Shown here: piece by piece, positions 26,014 to 35,663 of the stretch | Position numbering within the stretch: the first letter of the stretch is position 1 | Layout of the letters: every line of letters begins with the position of its first letter | Made by a program: the position numbers and the translations under genes | Notes under the pieces: generated by a model | Told to the model about the DNA's origin: nothing | Seen by the model: only the letters and a program-made list of their open reading frames with translations | Databases searched by the model: none | NCBI GenBank assembly: GCA_913031575.1 | Contig: CAJWEV010000001.1 | Span: 1-64,000 of the forward strand | DNA from: an uncultured Halieaceae bacterium | GTDB taxonomy: Bacteria > Pseudomonadota > Gammaproteobacteria > Pseudomonadales > Halieaceae | Reading direction: 5' to 3' | Length of the DNA stretch: 64,000 bases

Positions 26014-27207
26014 TTAGGCGGATACGGGCAGCGGTGTCCACAGGTCTTTTATGTGACCGCCTGAGAAAACAGCGATTGTTGGGAACTGAAGGAAGACAGC
26101 CTCGCTCTGTGTCGGACGCAAGAAAACATAGTCATCGACTTTGATCGATGCGTTTTTGGGAGCGACCAGCATTTCCTGGTTGCTTGAGCGACCAAAGAGA
26201 CTGCTGTTTCTAAGGCCGCCTGGGTAAACGGGCTCCGCTTTCCAATAGCCGCCGTGCAGAAACACGGTTTTGCCAGACTGTGGTTTGCTGAGCGCTCGGT
26301 TGGCGTATTCGAGGCCAGGTAAGCGAACGCCTTTACTTACCTTGATGGCCGGTGTGGCGATGAAGCTCGCGGGTAAAAATGCTTTCAGTATCGGCAAATC
26401 GAAATCGCTGGGCTTGACAAGCGCCGACCCGGCGGCAATTTCATTGGCCAGTAGCGTATCGGAGTAAAGCCCAAACGTGGGGCTGCCCGCCATGTTCCTT
26501 ACCATATTCGTCGTGTGGTCTTGACCAAAGATCGCTGCAGTTTGCGATAGGGCCAGTTGAAATTGATTAGCTGCCCCCTGCTTGGCGCGTTTGGGCCAGC
26601 CAGCAATATTGGGCAGCTTACTCAGGTGCGGCTCGTAGCCCATTAGACCGGCGAGGGCCAGCTTGTCACTCTGATAAATGGTTTTCAGCGATGCTTCGAG
26701 ATCAGCACCCGGTTCCATCCCACCTCGGTGAAGGCCAACATCGATCTCGAGATTGATCTGTAACTGTATCCCCGCGGACTCGACGAACTCGGCGTACTCT
26801 CCCAGTCGAGCCGGCGTATCGATAAGCCATTGAACCTTATGCTGTAACTGGCTGCGCATTTGGGCATTGGTCTCATCGAAAGTCCGCTTTAGCGCTTGCA
26901 CTGGAATCGGCTTGCCGAGTAACTGATTTGACTCCGGCATGAGCGCAAGGAGCTGCAAGACCATGTTGGTATTGAAGCTCATGAGCCGATTGCTCTCAGT
27001 ATGAGCTGCAACGTACTCAAGCAGTTCGGCACAGGGTAGGGACTTGGCAACAATGCGGTAGGCCATACTCCGGGGAAGCATGGCTTTTAACGCTGCGATA
27101 TTAGTGTCGAGCCGATCCTGATCAATAACCAATACCGGTTCCGCGAGCCCTGCGTCAGCAAGCGCCCGTCGCAGTTGTTGAAAGTAGCTGGCCGAAAGCG
27201 GGTTCAT
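26014..27207 (-). CDS. PLP-dependent alanine racemase/DSD1-like enzyme
   Basis: A 397-residue fold-type III PLP enzyme. The PLP Lys is probably Lys55 in YRIVAKSLPC, at the end of the first barrel strand. NLEIDVGLHRGGM and GLMGYEPHLSK are barrel segments, and the C-terminal DDYVFLRPTQSEAVFLQF is the beta-domain seen in D-threonine aldolase and D-serine dehydratase relatives. The reaction is not assigned. Its ATG 27207 is separated by one base from the TGA of the upstream flavin oxidase gene, so the two are translationally coupled and probably act in one pathway. Confidence 0.78.
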   Translation of the reverse strand: MNPLSASYFQQLRRALADAGLAEPVLVIDQDRLDTNIAALKAMLPRSMAYRIVAKSLPCAELLEYVAAHTESNRLMSFNTNMVLQLLALMPESNQLLGKPIPVQALKRTFDETNAQMRSQLQHKVQWLIDTPARLGEYAEFVESAGIQLQINLEIDVGLHRGGMEPGADLEASLKTIYQSDKLALAGLMGYEPHLSKLPNIAGWPKRAKQGAANQFQLALSQTAAIFGQDHTTNMVRNMAGSPTFGLYSDTLLANEIAAGSALVKPSDFDLPILKAFLPASFIATPAIKVSKGVRLPGLEYANRALSKPQSGKTVFLHGGYWKAEPVYPGGLRNSSLFGRSSNQEMLVAPKNASIKVDDYVFLRPTQSEAVFLQFPTIAVFSGGHIKDLWTPLPVSA

Positions 27208-27208
27208 G

Positions 27209-28495
27209 TCAGGCCTCAAACAGGTCCGAAAGATAGCTGTTGAGAAGTCGGCCATCCGGGTCTAGTTCACGGCGCAACGCGGCGAATTTTTCGAAGTCTG
27301 GATACCAGGCGCGCGCTTGCGCTGATGTCATGCTGTTGAGTTTGCCCCAGTGAGGTCTGCCACCGTATTTCTGGAAAATCGGCTCTACATCGGTGAACAG
27401 GAAGTCGAAGGCATCCTTGTGATAGCAGTGTACGGCCACTGAAATCCTATTGCCGCCATTGAATGGTGACAGCCAAGCGTCATCTCCTTTGGTCTGTCTC
27501 GCCTCGAAGGGGAAGAAAACATCAGGGCGCTTGGTTTCAATGTAGTGCCGCACTTCCTCGAGCGCTTCTAGCCCTCGCTCCACAGGAAGGTGATATTCCA
27601 TTTCGTTAAAACGGACATTTCGTTCGCTGGCCAGCAAATCCCAACTCTCGCCAATGACATTCTCCGTTGGCTCGTTAGCGATAGCGCGCTTAAGAAGCCA
27701 TCGCCTGAGAGGTGTGAACCATTTGAGTGAATCCCTGAGGCTCTTCAGCTGCATCATGCCTGATGTGCTCGTGTCCTCATTTGGCGGAGTTGATGTCTCG
27801 GTGGTTACATTGTGTGTCAGTAGTAAGCTGGTGTCGGAAAACGGGATATAAAAGAACTCGAAGTTGCGGTTCTCATTCCAATACCGCTCAGCGTTTTCCA
27901 GAGTATGTTTGTTTGAGGCAGGCCAGACCTGTCGATGCAGTTTAAAGCGCTCCACAAGCTGCATTTTTATCTCTGTAATAACGCCCAACGCACCCAACGC
28001 GACACGTGCGCCACTCAGCCACTCAGTATTTTGCTGTTCGCCTATTTCTATGTACTCGCCTGTTCCGGTCACGAGCATCAATCCATGGATCTCCGCAGCT
28101 AGACCTTGCAATTCTTTACCTGTGCCATGGGTCCCCGTACTTGTAGCGCCCGCGAGGGTCTGGACATCGATATCACCGAGGTTTCTAAAGGCGTAGCCAC
28201 GCTCCGATAGTTGAGGAGACAGATCATGTAGCTTGGCGCCAGCGCCTAACCACGCCCGATGCGTCGAAGGATCGATATCACCAATGCTCGAGAAATGATC
28301 TAGCTTGACGATGGCATGCTTTGTAGGCACTAGCGGCATCCAGCTATGACCCGAGCCCACGGGTCTAACCCCCTGACTGTGCGACAGCATCAGATCTGAT
28401 AATTCCTGCACAGACGAGGGACTAACCACAGGGGCCGGTGAGGGCGGTAGCGACCTAGACCAGTTCTCCCATTGTTTCTCTGCATTTTCCGTCAT
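27209..28495 (-). CDS. FAD-linked oxidase, D-arabinono-1,4-lactone oxidase (ALO) family
   Basis: A 428-residue VAO-fold flavoprotein. His50 in GSGHSW is positioned for covalent FAD attachment, as in sugar-lactone and alditol oxidases, and TLAGATSTGTHGTG is the second FAD-binding segment. The C-terminal half is an ALO domain ending in GGRPHWGKLN and LDPDGRLLNSYL. The substrate may be a sugar lactone or alditol. I chose ATG 28495 (MTENAEKQW) for its fit to the family N-terminus; the 41-codon extension upstream has no ribosome binding site. It is the first gene of a two-gene unit with the PLP enzyme and is divergent from fhs. Confidence 0.82.
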   Translation of the reverse strand: MTENAEKQWENWSRSLPPSPAPVVSPSSVQELSDLMLSHSQGVRPVGSGHSWMPLVPTKHAIVKLDHFSSIGDIDPSTHRAWLGAGAKLHDLSPQLSERGYAFRNLGDIDVQTLAGATSTGTHGTGKELQGLAAEIHGLMLVTGTGEYIEIGEQQNTEWLSGARVALGALGVITEIKMQLVERFKLHRQVWPASNKHTLENAERYWNENRNFEFFYIPFSDTSLLLTHNVTTETSTPPNEDTSTSGMMQLKSLRDSLKWFTPLRRWLLKRAIANEPTENVIGESWDLLASERNVRFNEMEYHLPVERGLEALEEVRHYIETKRPDVFFPFEARQTKGDDAWLSPFNGGNRISVAVHCYHKDAFDFLFTDVEPIFQKYGGRPHWGKLNSMTSAQARAWYPDFEKFAALRRELDPDGRLLNSYLSDLFEA

Positions 28496-28730
28496 TGGTT
28501 TTGAATCTTTGGCAAGCTGACTGACCTGACGGTAGCACACTCGCAGGCAACTGGGAGTTGATTTAGATGAGGTAGTCAGTGTGCGAGCATTGCGCGCAAC
28601 CTCAGGCCAACTTTTCACTTAAATTTTTCATCTCAGCCCCTTGCTCATGCCTGTTTTTCTCTTTAGTTTGGCGGCGTGTTAGGGGCCGTCCAAATAATGA
28701 TCAACAGAGCCTCGATGGGGGAATCACACC

Positions 28731-30413
28731 ATGGCATCAGATATCGAAATCGCTCAGGCAGCGACGCCGCGCCCAATCTCAGAGATTGCAAATCAGCTTA
28801 GCATTCCCGAGGAAGCGCTGGAGCCTTATGGCCGCATTAAAGGCAAGGTGAATTTGGACTGGTTGCTGCAGCAACCGGTACGCGACAGTGCGCGCATGAT
28901 TTTGGTTACTGCCATCAGTCCGACACCGGCCGGTGAAGGTAAAACCACCACGACAGTGGGTTTGGGTGATGCGCTCCAGCAAATTGGCAAGGACGCGGTC
29001 ATTTGTCTACGTGAGCCCTCGTTAGGTCCCGTCTTTGGCATGAAAGGCGGTGCTGCAGGTGGTGGTCACGCACAAGTCATTCCCATGGAGGATATCAACC
29101 TCCACTTTAATGGTGACTTACACGCCATCGGTGTTGCGAACAATCTATTGGCAGCGCTACTTGATAACCACATTCATCATGGCAATGCGCTCGACATTGA
29201 CGTGCGGCGCATCACCTGGAAGCGTGTGCTCGATATGAATGATCGTGCCTTGCGAGATATCACAGTTGCACTCGGTGGCCCTGGTAACGGCTACCCACGA
29301 CAAGACGGTTTTGACATTGTCGTCGCTTCTGAAATCATGGCGATTTTTTGTTTGGCAACTGATCTTGATGACCTAAAAGCACGTTTAGGCCGCATTGTCG
29401 TCGGGTATACCCGCGAGCGTCAGCCGGTAACGGCCGCTGACCTCAAGGCCGAAGGTGCGTTGACGGCGGTATTGAAGGACGCATTGTCGCCCAACCTGGT
29501 GCAAACCCTTGAGGGCACTCCTGCCCTCGTTCATGGCGGACCTTTCGCCAACATCGCACATGGTTGTAACAGTGTGATCGCAACAACAGCGGGTCTCCGA
29601 CTGGCTGACTATGTGGTCACTGAGGCGGGCTTTGGTGCGGATCTTGGTGCGGAAAAGTTTATTGATATCAAGTGTCGCTCTGCTGGTATTCGTCCGTCGG
29701 CATCTGTGCTCGTGGCCACTATTCGTGCGTTGAAGTTCCACGGTGGTGTTGCCAGAGAGGACCTCACTGAAGAGAATCTGGAGGCTCTTGAGAAGGGACT
29801 TGCCAACCTTGATCGTCATATCACGAATATCCGTGATCACTATGGCGTTCCAACGGTTGTGTCGATTAACCAGTTCATCGCCGATACTCAGTCTGAGATC
29901 GATCTCATTTTGGAACACTGTAGAGTTCGCGGCATTGAGGTGGCGCTATCTAGCCACTGGGCAAATGGCGGAGCGGGTGCGATTGAACTTGCGGAGATGG
30001 TGGTGTCGCTGTGCGATAAAGACGAGACGCCTGCTAATACCCCTCATCAATCATTTGTATACCCAGATTCAGCTACCTTGTTCGAAAAGGTGGAAGCGGT
30101 GGCGACTAAGATATATGGCGCATCTGAGGTGACTTTTAATGCCAAGGTTAAAACACGACTCAGGGAATTAGATGATGGTTACAGCCATTTGCCGATTTGT
30201 ATTGCCAAAACTCAGTACTCATTTTCCACTGACCCTGCTTTGAAAGGTGCGCCATCGGGCCATTCAATGGATATCCGTGAGGTGCGCTTATCCGTAGGGG
30301 CGGGTTTTGTCGTAGTGATTTGCGGTGACGTTATGACTATGCCTGGACTACCCAAGGTACCTGCGAGTCATAGTATTGATGTGATTGACGGACAGATTGT
30401 CGGTCTATTCTGA
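28731..30413 (+). CDS. fhs: Formate-tetrahydrofolate ligase
   Basis: A 560-residue ATP-dependent enzyme making 10-formyl-THF from formate, for one-carbon metabolism. The P-loop is [13 protein letters not shown] (residues 65-77). [27 protein letters not shown]-like ([13 protein letters not shown]) and the C-terminal [16 protein letters not shown] are family signatures, and the length is standard. A G-rich ribosome binding site (GGGGG) precedes ATG 28731. Known family members work as homotetramers in the cytoplasm. It is divergent from the ALO/PLP pair and probably transcribed alone or with the ABM gene 81 bp downstream. Confidence 0.96.
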   Translation: MASDIEIAQAATPRPISEIANQLSIPEEALEPYGRIKGKVNLDWLLQQPVRDSARMILVTAISPTPAGEGKTTTTVGLGDALQQIGKDAVICLREPSLGPVFGMKGGAAGGGHAQVIPMEDINLHFNGDLHAIGVANNLLAALLDNHIHHGNALDIDVRRITWKRVLDMNDRALRDITVALGGPGNGYPRQDGFDIVVASEIMAIFCLATDLDDLKARLGRIVVGYTRERQPVTAADLKAEGALTAVLKDALSPNLVQTLEGTPALVHGGPFANIAHGCNSVIATTAGLRLADYVVTEAGFGADLGAEKFIDIKCRSAGIRPSASVLVATIRALKFHGGVAREDLTEENLEALEKGLANLDRHITNIRDHYGVPTVVSINQFIADTQSEIDLILEHCRVRGIEVALSSHWANGGAGAIELAEMVVSLCDKDETPANTPHQSFVYPDSATLFEKVEAVATKIYGASEVTFNAKVKTRLRELDDGYSHLPICIAKTQYSFSTDPALKGAPSGHSMDIREVRLSVGAGFVVVICGDVMTMPGLPKVPASHSIDVIDGQIVGLF

Positions 30414-30494
30414 AGAGGGATTGAATTAATTAGCGCCCTTAGATTACTTTGATTCCGAGGCAAAAAGGGCCTAGAAACGGAGGAAAAGAAAAAA

Positions 30495-30800
30495 ATGTCT
30501 GCAATAGTCATCGCACATTTTAAAGCGCAAGAGGGCAAGCTCGCGGAAATGGCTGAGGTATTCAAGGCATCGCTGGGTGCGACTCGAGGCTTCGACGGCT
30601 GTATTGGCCTTGATGTGTATGTAGAAGCTTCAGCCAATACCTATACACTGATTGAAGAATGGGAAAGCGTTGCGCACTACGACGCTTACCTGCAATGGCG
30701 CATTGATACAGGTATCAAAGAGGCGACAGCCAACCTCATACAAGGTGGCTGGGATAACGGCGTTACCATACAGCGACTTGGCGCCAAACTCGATATATAG
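30495..30800 (+). CDS. Antibiotic biosynthesis monooxygenase (ABM) domain protein
   Basis: A 101-residue ferredoxin-like dimer-forming protein. It shows the ABM pattern of an N-terminal strand (SAIVIAHFKAQEGK), a GFDGCIGLDVY turn and TYTLIEEWESVAHYDAYLQW. Members include quinol monooxygenases and small stress proteins; the activity here is unknown. GGAGG upstream supports the start. Confidence 0.75.
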   Translation: MSAIVIAHFKAQEGKLAEMAEVFKASLGATRGFDGCIGLDVYVEASANTYTLIEEWESVAHYDAYLQWRIDTGIKEATANLIQGGWDNGVTIQRLGAKLDI

Positions 30801-30870
30801 TGCCGCCGTTCTCCATTCGGTCAGCTCAAAGTGCGTCTCGTGCGGACGGTAACGAGAAAGAGATTTTGAG

Positions 30871-31344
30871 ATGATCGATTCAGTGCTTCATATTGTTCTT
30901 TGTCAGCCCGAAATTCCCCCTAACACCGGCAACATCATTCGCCTATGTGCAAATGTGGGTGTCGCGCTCCACGTCATTAAGCCTATCGGATTTGAGATGG
31001 ATGATAAGCGGCTGCGCCGCGCGGGGCTCGATTACCACGAATTTGCCGATGTCCAAATTTGGGACTCGCTGCCGGCTTATGTTGATGCTCACGCGGCTCG
31101 TCGACTCATTGCTGTTGAGACCTGCGGCGAGGTCGCGCACTCTGACCTAACTTATAAGCCCGATGATTCGTTAGTTTTTGGTTCTGAAACTAAGGGACTA
31201 TCATCTGAGTTGCTAACATTATTTGATCCCAGTCATATCGTTCGGTTACCCATGCTGCCCGGCAGCCGAAGTCTGAATCTATCGAATGCCGTCGCTGTTG
31301 CTGTTTATGAGGCTTGGCGACAGCTAGGGTATGCAGGCAGGTAA
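30871..31344 (+). CDS. trmL: tRNA (cytidine/uridine-2'-O-)-methyltransferase TrmL
   Basis: A 157-residue SPOUT methyltransferase that modifies the wobble nucleotide 34 of tRNA-Leu isoacceptors using SAM. It has the N-terminal [18 protein letters not shown], the trefoil-knot motif 2 FGSETKGLS and motif 3 [22 protein letters not shown]. The length matches TrmL and not longer TrmH/TrmJ proteins. It is convergent with the GFA gene with a 15-bp gap. Confidence 0.95.
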   Translation: MIDSVLHIVLCQPEIPPNTGNIIRLCANVGVALHVIKPIGFEMDDKRLRRAGLDYHEFADVQIWDSLPAYVDAHAARRLIAVETCGEVAHSDLTYKPDDSLVFGSETKGLSSELLTLFDPSHIVRLPMLPGSRSLNLSNAVAVAVYEAWRQLGYAGR

Positions 31345-31359
31345 CCGACACATTCTTAA

Positions 31360-31761
31360 CTATCCTTGCTTATCGAGTTTCATATCGCTCTTAACGGATA
31401 CCCAAGAGGGTGCGGAGCAACACCAGATTTGTAGCTTTGGCGGTAACAGGTCTTTCTGATGGCAACCGCCGAGTCTCACGGATAACAAGCCTCGACCATC
31501 GATGTTGCTGGTATGAATACCTGATCCACAATCACTGCAGAAACTGTAGTAGCGCTCGGTGCCACTATCGGCAAGTTTCCCATGCGCTTTAAGTTGCCCT
31601 TTAGTGATTTTAAAGTCATCGCGCTTGATCCGAACGGTATACTGGAATGCTGACGATCCGAGGGTTTGACAGTCGGTGCAGTAACAGACAGCGACTAATT
31701 TGGGGTCAGCGATGGCTTCCCAAGTGATGTTGCCGCAATGGCAGGCTCCGTTAATGTGCAT
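31360..31761 (-). CDS. GFA-family zinc-binding protein
   Basis: A 133-residue protein of the Gfa (glutathione-dependent formaldehyde-activating enzyme-like) fold. The zinc cysteines are in CHCGN (residues 7-9), CYCTDCQ (26-31) and CSDCGSG. Most family members have no proven reaction, and glutathione binding is only possible. ATG 31761 directly precedes the first Cys motif, as in the family. A longer in-frame extension to 31902 is unlikely to be coding. Confidence 0.85.
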   Translation of the reverse strand: MHINGACHCGNITWEAIADPKLVAVCYCTDCQTLGSSAFQYTVRIKRDDFKITKGQLKAHGKLADSGTERYYSFCSDCGSGIHTSNIDGRGLLSVRLGGCHQKDLLPPKLQIWCCSAPSWVSVKSDMKLDKQG

Positions 31762-31920
31762 CAGACTAATAGCTCCTATGTCAATGAGCATCGTTTTAAC
31801 ATGGCAAAGCGCATGCCATATTGTTTTATTGAACGAATAAAAAATGGCTACTGCTGGGGGAACATCGCATAGCCTTAAACATTGCCACTGCCTCACCAAC
31901 AACTTAGAGAAAAGAGACCA

Positions 31921-32076
31921 ATGATCGTACTTCCTATGGTAGAGGGCTATGGCGCATACATCACCGGTGTTGATCCAGCAAAACTATTATATGAAGCCTC
32001 AGAGATGATTTACCTCAAGTGGCTAATGTTCAGTAGCAATGTATCTATGGCGACCCGGGTAAGCGTCCCGTTATGA
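31921..32076 (+). pseudogene. Short ORF (51 codons), possible TauD/TfdA dioxygenase N-terminal remnant
   Basis: The frame starts at ATG 31921 (AGAGAAAAGAGACC upstream) and stops in an ATGA overlap with the next gene at 32073. The pattern GYGAYITGVDPAKLL followed by a helix and MFSSNV resembles the first strand and helix of TauD/TfdA 2-oxoglutarate dioxygenases (GAxIxGVDxxxPL). The rest of that fold is absent. It may be a remnant, or a short leader peptide coupled to the VTT gene. Homology is uncertain. Confidence 0.35.
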
Positions 32077-32741
32077 GGGGTGGGTTTCCTCTCTTTATTT
32101 TCGTCGGAGCGTTGGTAACGCTGCTGCTGGTAGGTCGCTTCTTGGCTGATTACTTCGGTATCGCACTGACACTTGACTCGGTTCACGATTTTCGCAAATG
32201 GATAGATTCCATAGGGTGGTGGGGTCCTCTGGCCTACATTGCTCTCGCAGTGATTCGTTTATTTCTCGGTCTTTCAACGCACTTAGTACTCACGCTTGGT
32301 GGGATGACGTTTGGGCTTACCGAGGCTATTATTTGGGGAGGTGTCGGGCTGACGCTATCAGGTGTTGTCCAATACGGATTGGGTTATTACCTAGGAAGTG
32401 ATTGGGTCACGAAGCGATTGGGCAGCAGAAATGAAGGGTTGCAACGCATTTTATGGCGCAGCGGAGTGCCCGCGCTTTTCCTGATCACGGTTCATCCGCT
32501 CGGGCCCCAGAGCCTCATGACCATTGTAGCTGGTGCTGTGCGCTTCCAATTTATGAAATTTGTCATGATCATGATGATTGCGTCACCCATCCGAGCGAGT
32601 ATTTATGCCGTTTTTGGATTCGCTCTACTCAAGTTCGATCTTTGGCTGATCGCCCAAATCACGGCGGGCTGCATGCTAATGATGATATTGCCTTTTCTGC
32701 ATCGAAGGACGCGGCGGCTGCTACTTGGTATGGACTCTTAA
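32073..32741 (+). CDS. VTT-domain membrane protein (TVP38/TMEM64 family)
   Basis: A 222-residue inner-membrane protein with an N-terminal helix, a VTT core (GPLAYIALAVIRLFLGLSTHL, a GGMTFG re-entrant segment, SGVVQYGLGYYLG) and two or three C-terminal helices. VTT proteins include DedA-like and TMEM41-type proteins linked to lipid movement and membrane homeostasis; the exact role is unknown. The start ATG overlaps the stop of the short upstream ORF (ATGA), so it is probably translated by coupling. Confidence 0.8.
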   Translation: MRGGFPLFIFVGALVTLLLVGRFLADYFGIALTLDSVHDFRKWIDSIGWWGPLAYIALAVIRLFLGLSTHLVLTLGGMTFGLTEAIIWGGVGLTLSGVVQYGLGYYLGSDWVTKRLGSRNEGLQRILWRSGVPALFLITVHPLGPQSLMTIVAGAVRFQFMKFVMIMMIASPIRASIYAVFGFALLKFDLWLIAQITAGCMLMMILPFLHRRTRRLLLGMDS

Positions 32742-32934
32742 CGTGATACTTACTGGACACCTTGCTTACGTGGGAGGTTTAGAGCGTCCGAAAAATAGCG
32801 GCACAGTTGACCTTCTTTACGGTGCCCGTGGCTTCCACTTTTATCTGCACGTGTTTAGGCAGTGGCCTGAGACGGAAATTATGTCAGCAAAGATTATGGG
32901 AAACGGCGTGTCTCAACTAGAGAGGATTTCTTAG

Positions 32935-34539
32935 GTGGGGCTGCTTCGTCGAACACTACTCGCCGGCAGTGCAGCATTTGCTCCGCTGTTAAGCCTGATT
33001 GGCTGCGGCCCTGGTTCTCGTCAGGCAATTCGGCATATTCTCCCTAGTGTTACTGATTCAAGTATTTCGCTGACTTGCTCCCTTACTCAGCCTGTTCAAG
33101 CACTATATGTGCGCATCAGAAACAAGGGTTACGTTGGAAGGCAATGCGATAGTAAAGGATTGCACTGGTCCTTTGTCCTGGAGGGTCTTTCGCCCGACAC
33201 ACACTATGAGTTGCAGTTGCTCGATAGTGATGATCCGGTAGGGGAAGCATGGTCGCTGCGCACCTTCCCAGCAGAAGATGTCGATGCCGACGTACTCACG
33301 TTGGCGGCGTTCACGTGCGCAGGCGGCGGCGACGGATTTGGATTTAACGGCCTGCAGTACTTCAAGCCACATTCGTTTAGACAACATTTGTTTGATGAAC
33401 TCCTGAGCCAATCACCTGATGCCGTGATTGCCATTGGAGATCATATTTACTGGGATCTGCGCGGTGGTGAACGACCCCCGCTAGGCAGGCGACGCTCCGC
33501 TCTGGTCAGGTGGGTTATTGGGGTGTATCTGAAGGCAAAGTATGGCGCCTTCGATCGTAGTCTACCCCTCATCGGAACAGCTAACGAAGCGGTCTTGAAG
33601 CGCATAGCTGACGAGCAAATTGCCGATTTGTACGGAACGCGCTTCAAGTCTACGCCCATTTACTTTGTATCGGATGACCACGACTATTTTGAAAATGATG
33701 ACGCAGAAGAAGATTTGGTGACTTTTCCAGCGGATAGATTTAGTAGGGAAGCCCATCGCGCAGTTGCTGATCTATATTATCCTGCACTGCCGGGATCCCC
33801 TAGTCAGGAGTTGAAGCGCTCATTCGGTATTCTTAGGTACGGATCATTATTTGAAGCCCCCCTGCTTGATTGCGCGGGATTTATGACGCTTGATAATGAA
33901 AACGCCGTTTTAATTCCTCATTCGGTGGAAGACTGGCTTTCTGCCCGCATTGAGCACTCTGATGCGACACATTTAGTGGTGGTGCCATCTCACCCTGTAG
34001 GCTGGACCGCGGGCAAGTGGCGAGAGTGGTACCCCGATGTTGTAGCGCTTGCTGGATTTGAGGGCGTGGTTACTAATGAGCTCAATTTTGATGGCGCAAC
34101 TCAAGGGGTCCTCTCTGCTAACGCGCAAAAATACCTTTGGCAAATCGGTTGGTGGGAGCAGCACCAACGGTTGCTGAAAATGCTTGCTGCGAGATCTGGA
34201 TCTCGATTCATGTTATCGGGTGACATACACGCTCAAGGTGCAGTCAAGGTTCGTCGAAGCGGCGACTATGATCTTTCGCTAAATCCAATCGTGTCGGTGT
34301 TAACTGGCCCCGTAAGTACCTCGGATGCAACCTGGCCTTCATTTGCGCGAGGCATACCGGCAAGCCAACCAGAGTGGTTAAATACAGAGATAATTACACC
34401 TACGAGTGAGGTCAATGGATTTGCCCTCGTTACTTTGACCAAACAAACAGCCACGGTAACCCTGCATAATTGTGATGGTCAGTGTGGAGGCGCTGATGGC
34501 GGTAGTGTCGAGAATATTATTGAGTTCTCCGTTTTGTAG
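32935..34539 (+). CDS. PhoD-like metallophosphatase, lipoprotein
   Basis: A 534-residue calcineurin-like phosphoesterase of the PhoD type. A lipobox, LSLIGC, at about residues 20-25 predicts a lipid anchor. A fibronectin-like N-terminal region (about 40-110) precedes the metallophosphatase core, whose metal ligands lie in GDHIYWD, SDDHDYFEND and SGDIHAQG. It would release phosphate or cleave phosphodiesters outside the inner membrane. The start is GTG 32935 with GAGAGGA 8 bases upstream. galT follows after 12 bp, so the two are probably co-transcribed. The 190 bp before it hold no gene I can support. Confidence 0.8.
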   Translation: MGLLRRTLLAGSAAFAPLLSLIGCGPGSRQAIRHILPSVTDSSISLTCSLTQPVQALYVRIRNKGYVGRQCDSKGLHWSFVLEGLSPDTHYELQLLDSDDPVGEAWSLRTFPAEDVDADVLTLAAFTCAGGGDGFGFNGLQYFKPHSFRQHLFDELLSQSPDAVIAIGDHIYWDLRGGERPPLGRRRSALVRWVIGVYLKAKYGAFDRSLPLIGTANEAVLKRIADEQIADLYGTRFKSTPIYFVSDDHDYFENDDAEEDLVTFPADRFSREAHRAVADLYYPALPGSPSQELKRSFGILRYGSLFEAPLLDCAGFMTLDNENAVLIPHSVEDWLSARIEHSDATHLVVVPSHPVGWTAGKWREWYPDVVALAGFEGVVTNELNFDGATQGVLSANAQKYLWQIGWWEQHQRLLKMLAARSGSRFMLSGDIHAQGAVKVRRSGDYDLSLNPIVSVLTGPVSTSDATWPSFARGIPASQPEWLNTEIITPTSEVNGFALVTLTKQTATVTLHNCDGQCGGADGGSVENIIEFSVL

Positions 34540-34551
34540 AGGGTCGTAGTC

Positions 34552-35601
34552 ATGCGTGATTTCAATCAGTCAGAGCATGCTCATCGCCGGTTCAATCCGT
34601 TAACGGGCAGCTGGGTTCTAGTATCACCGCACCGCAACCAGCGGCCGTGGCAGGGAAAAGAAGAGTCCCCGTCGAGGCCTTTACTTAAATCCTATGATCG
34701 TGGGTGCTATCTGTGCCCCCGTAATAAGCGCATAGGCGGTCAAATAAATCCCGATTACTCAGGCCCCTACGTTTTTCAGAATGACTTCAGCGCGTTACTG
34801 CCCGAGACGCCTGAGGGTCGTAACGAGGACCACGAATTATTAGTGGCAGAGAGTGAGACGGGTATCTGTCGCGTCATCTGTTTTTCCCCGCGTCATGACC
34901 TGACCCTGCCTGAGATGCCAGTTACTGACATTTATGCAGTCGTAGATCTTTTAGCATCGCAATACGCCGAGCTCGGCGCTATTGAAGGCATTAATCATGT
35001 TCAAATTTTTGAGAACAAGGGCGAGATCATGGGCTGCAGCAACCCACACCCTCATGGGCAGATCTGGGCTCAAAAAACGATTCCCGATGAGCCAGCAAAA
35101 AAGTCGGTGCGGATGTCGGCACATTGGGAAAAAACAGGGCGGACCTTGCTTGGTGATTATCTCGAAGTGGAACTGGAGCGTGAATCACGTCTCGTTTGCG
35201 CCAATGAGAGTTTCGTAGTGCTGGTTCCTTTCTGGGCGGTATGGCCATTCGAAACCATGATTCTCTCTAGACGCCACGTGCGCCATTTAGGTGATATGAC
35301 GCCATCAGAGCGCCATGACCTCGCCGATATTATCAAGCTGCTGACCACACGTTATGACAATCTTTTCGAGTGCAGTTTTCCGTATTCGGCTGGCATGCAC
35401 CAGTCGCCAACCGACGGGGCTGATCATGCAGAGTGGGATTGGCACATGCACTTTTACCCACCGTTGCTCCGCTCTGCCAAGGTGAAGAAGTTCATGGTCG
35501 GCTATGAAATGTTGGCGACGCCCCAGCGTGATATCACGCCCGAGGCGAGTGCTGCTCGCTTACGCGCCCTGTCAGAGACACATTACGCGCAGCGTGCTTA
35601 G
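34552..35601 (+). CDS. galT: Galactose-1-phosphate uridylyltransferase
   Basis: Leloir-pathway enzyme exchanging UMP between UDP-glucose and galactose-1-phosphate. The 349 residues carry the active-site motif NPHPHGQIW, with the nucleophile His168. The structural metal residues Cys52 and Cys55 (GCYLC) and His115 sit at the same numbers as in the E. coli enzyme (from memory). GAGGG precedes ATG 34552. galK lies about 1.2 kb downstream on the same strand, separated by a lipoprotein gene in the opposite direction. Confidence 0.95.
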   Translation: MRDFNQSEHAHRRFNPLTGSWVLVSPHRNQRPWQGKEESPSRPLLKSYDRGCYLCPRNKRIGGQINPDYSGPYVFQNDFSALLPETPEGRNEDHELLVAESETGICRVICFSPRHDLTLPEMPVTDIYAVVDLLASQYAELGAIEGINHVQIFENKGEIMGCSNPHPHGQIWAQKTIPDEPAKKSVRMSAHWEKTGRTLLGDYLEVELERESRLVCANESFVVLVPFWAVWPFETMILSRRHVRHLGDMTPSERHDLADIIKLLTTRYDNLFECSFPYSAGMHQSPTDGADHAEWDWHMHFYPPLLRSAKVKKFMVGYEMLATPQRDITPEASAARLRALSETHYAQRA

Positions 35602-35663
35602 TATCGCCACCTCATCTTCCGATATCTTGTTTAGTGGGACGCGGGAGAGCATCAAGGTTATGC

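Noticed and set aside
32743-32934. Open frame of about 63 codons (GTG start) between the VTT and PhoD genes
   Set aside because: No ribosome binding site, no recognisable motif and no signal of conservation in its composition; it ends directly before the PhoD start. It could be a remnant, but nothing supports a gene call.
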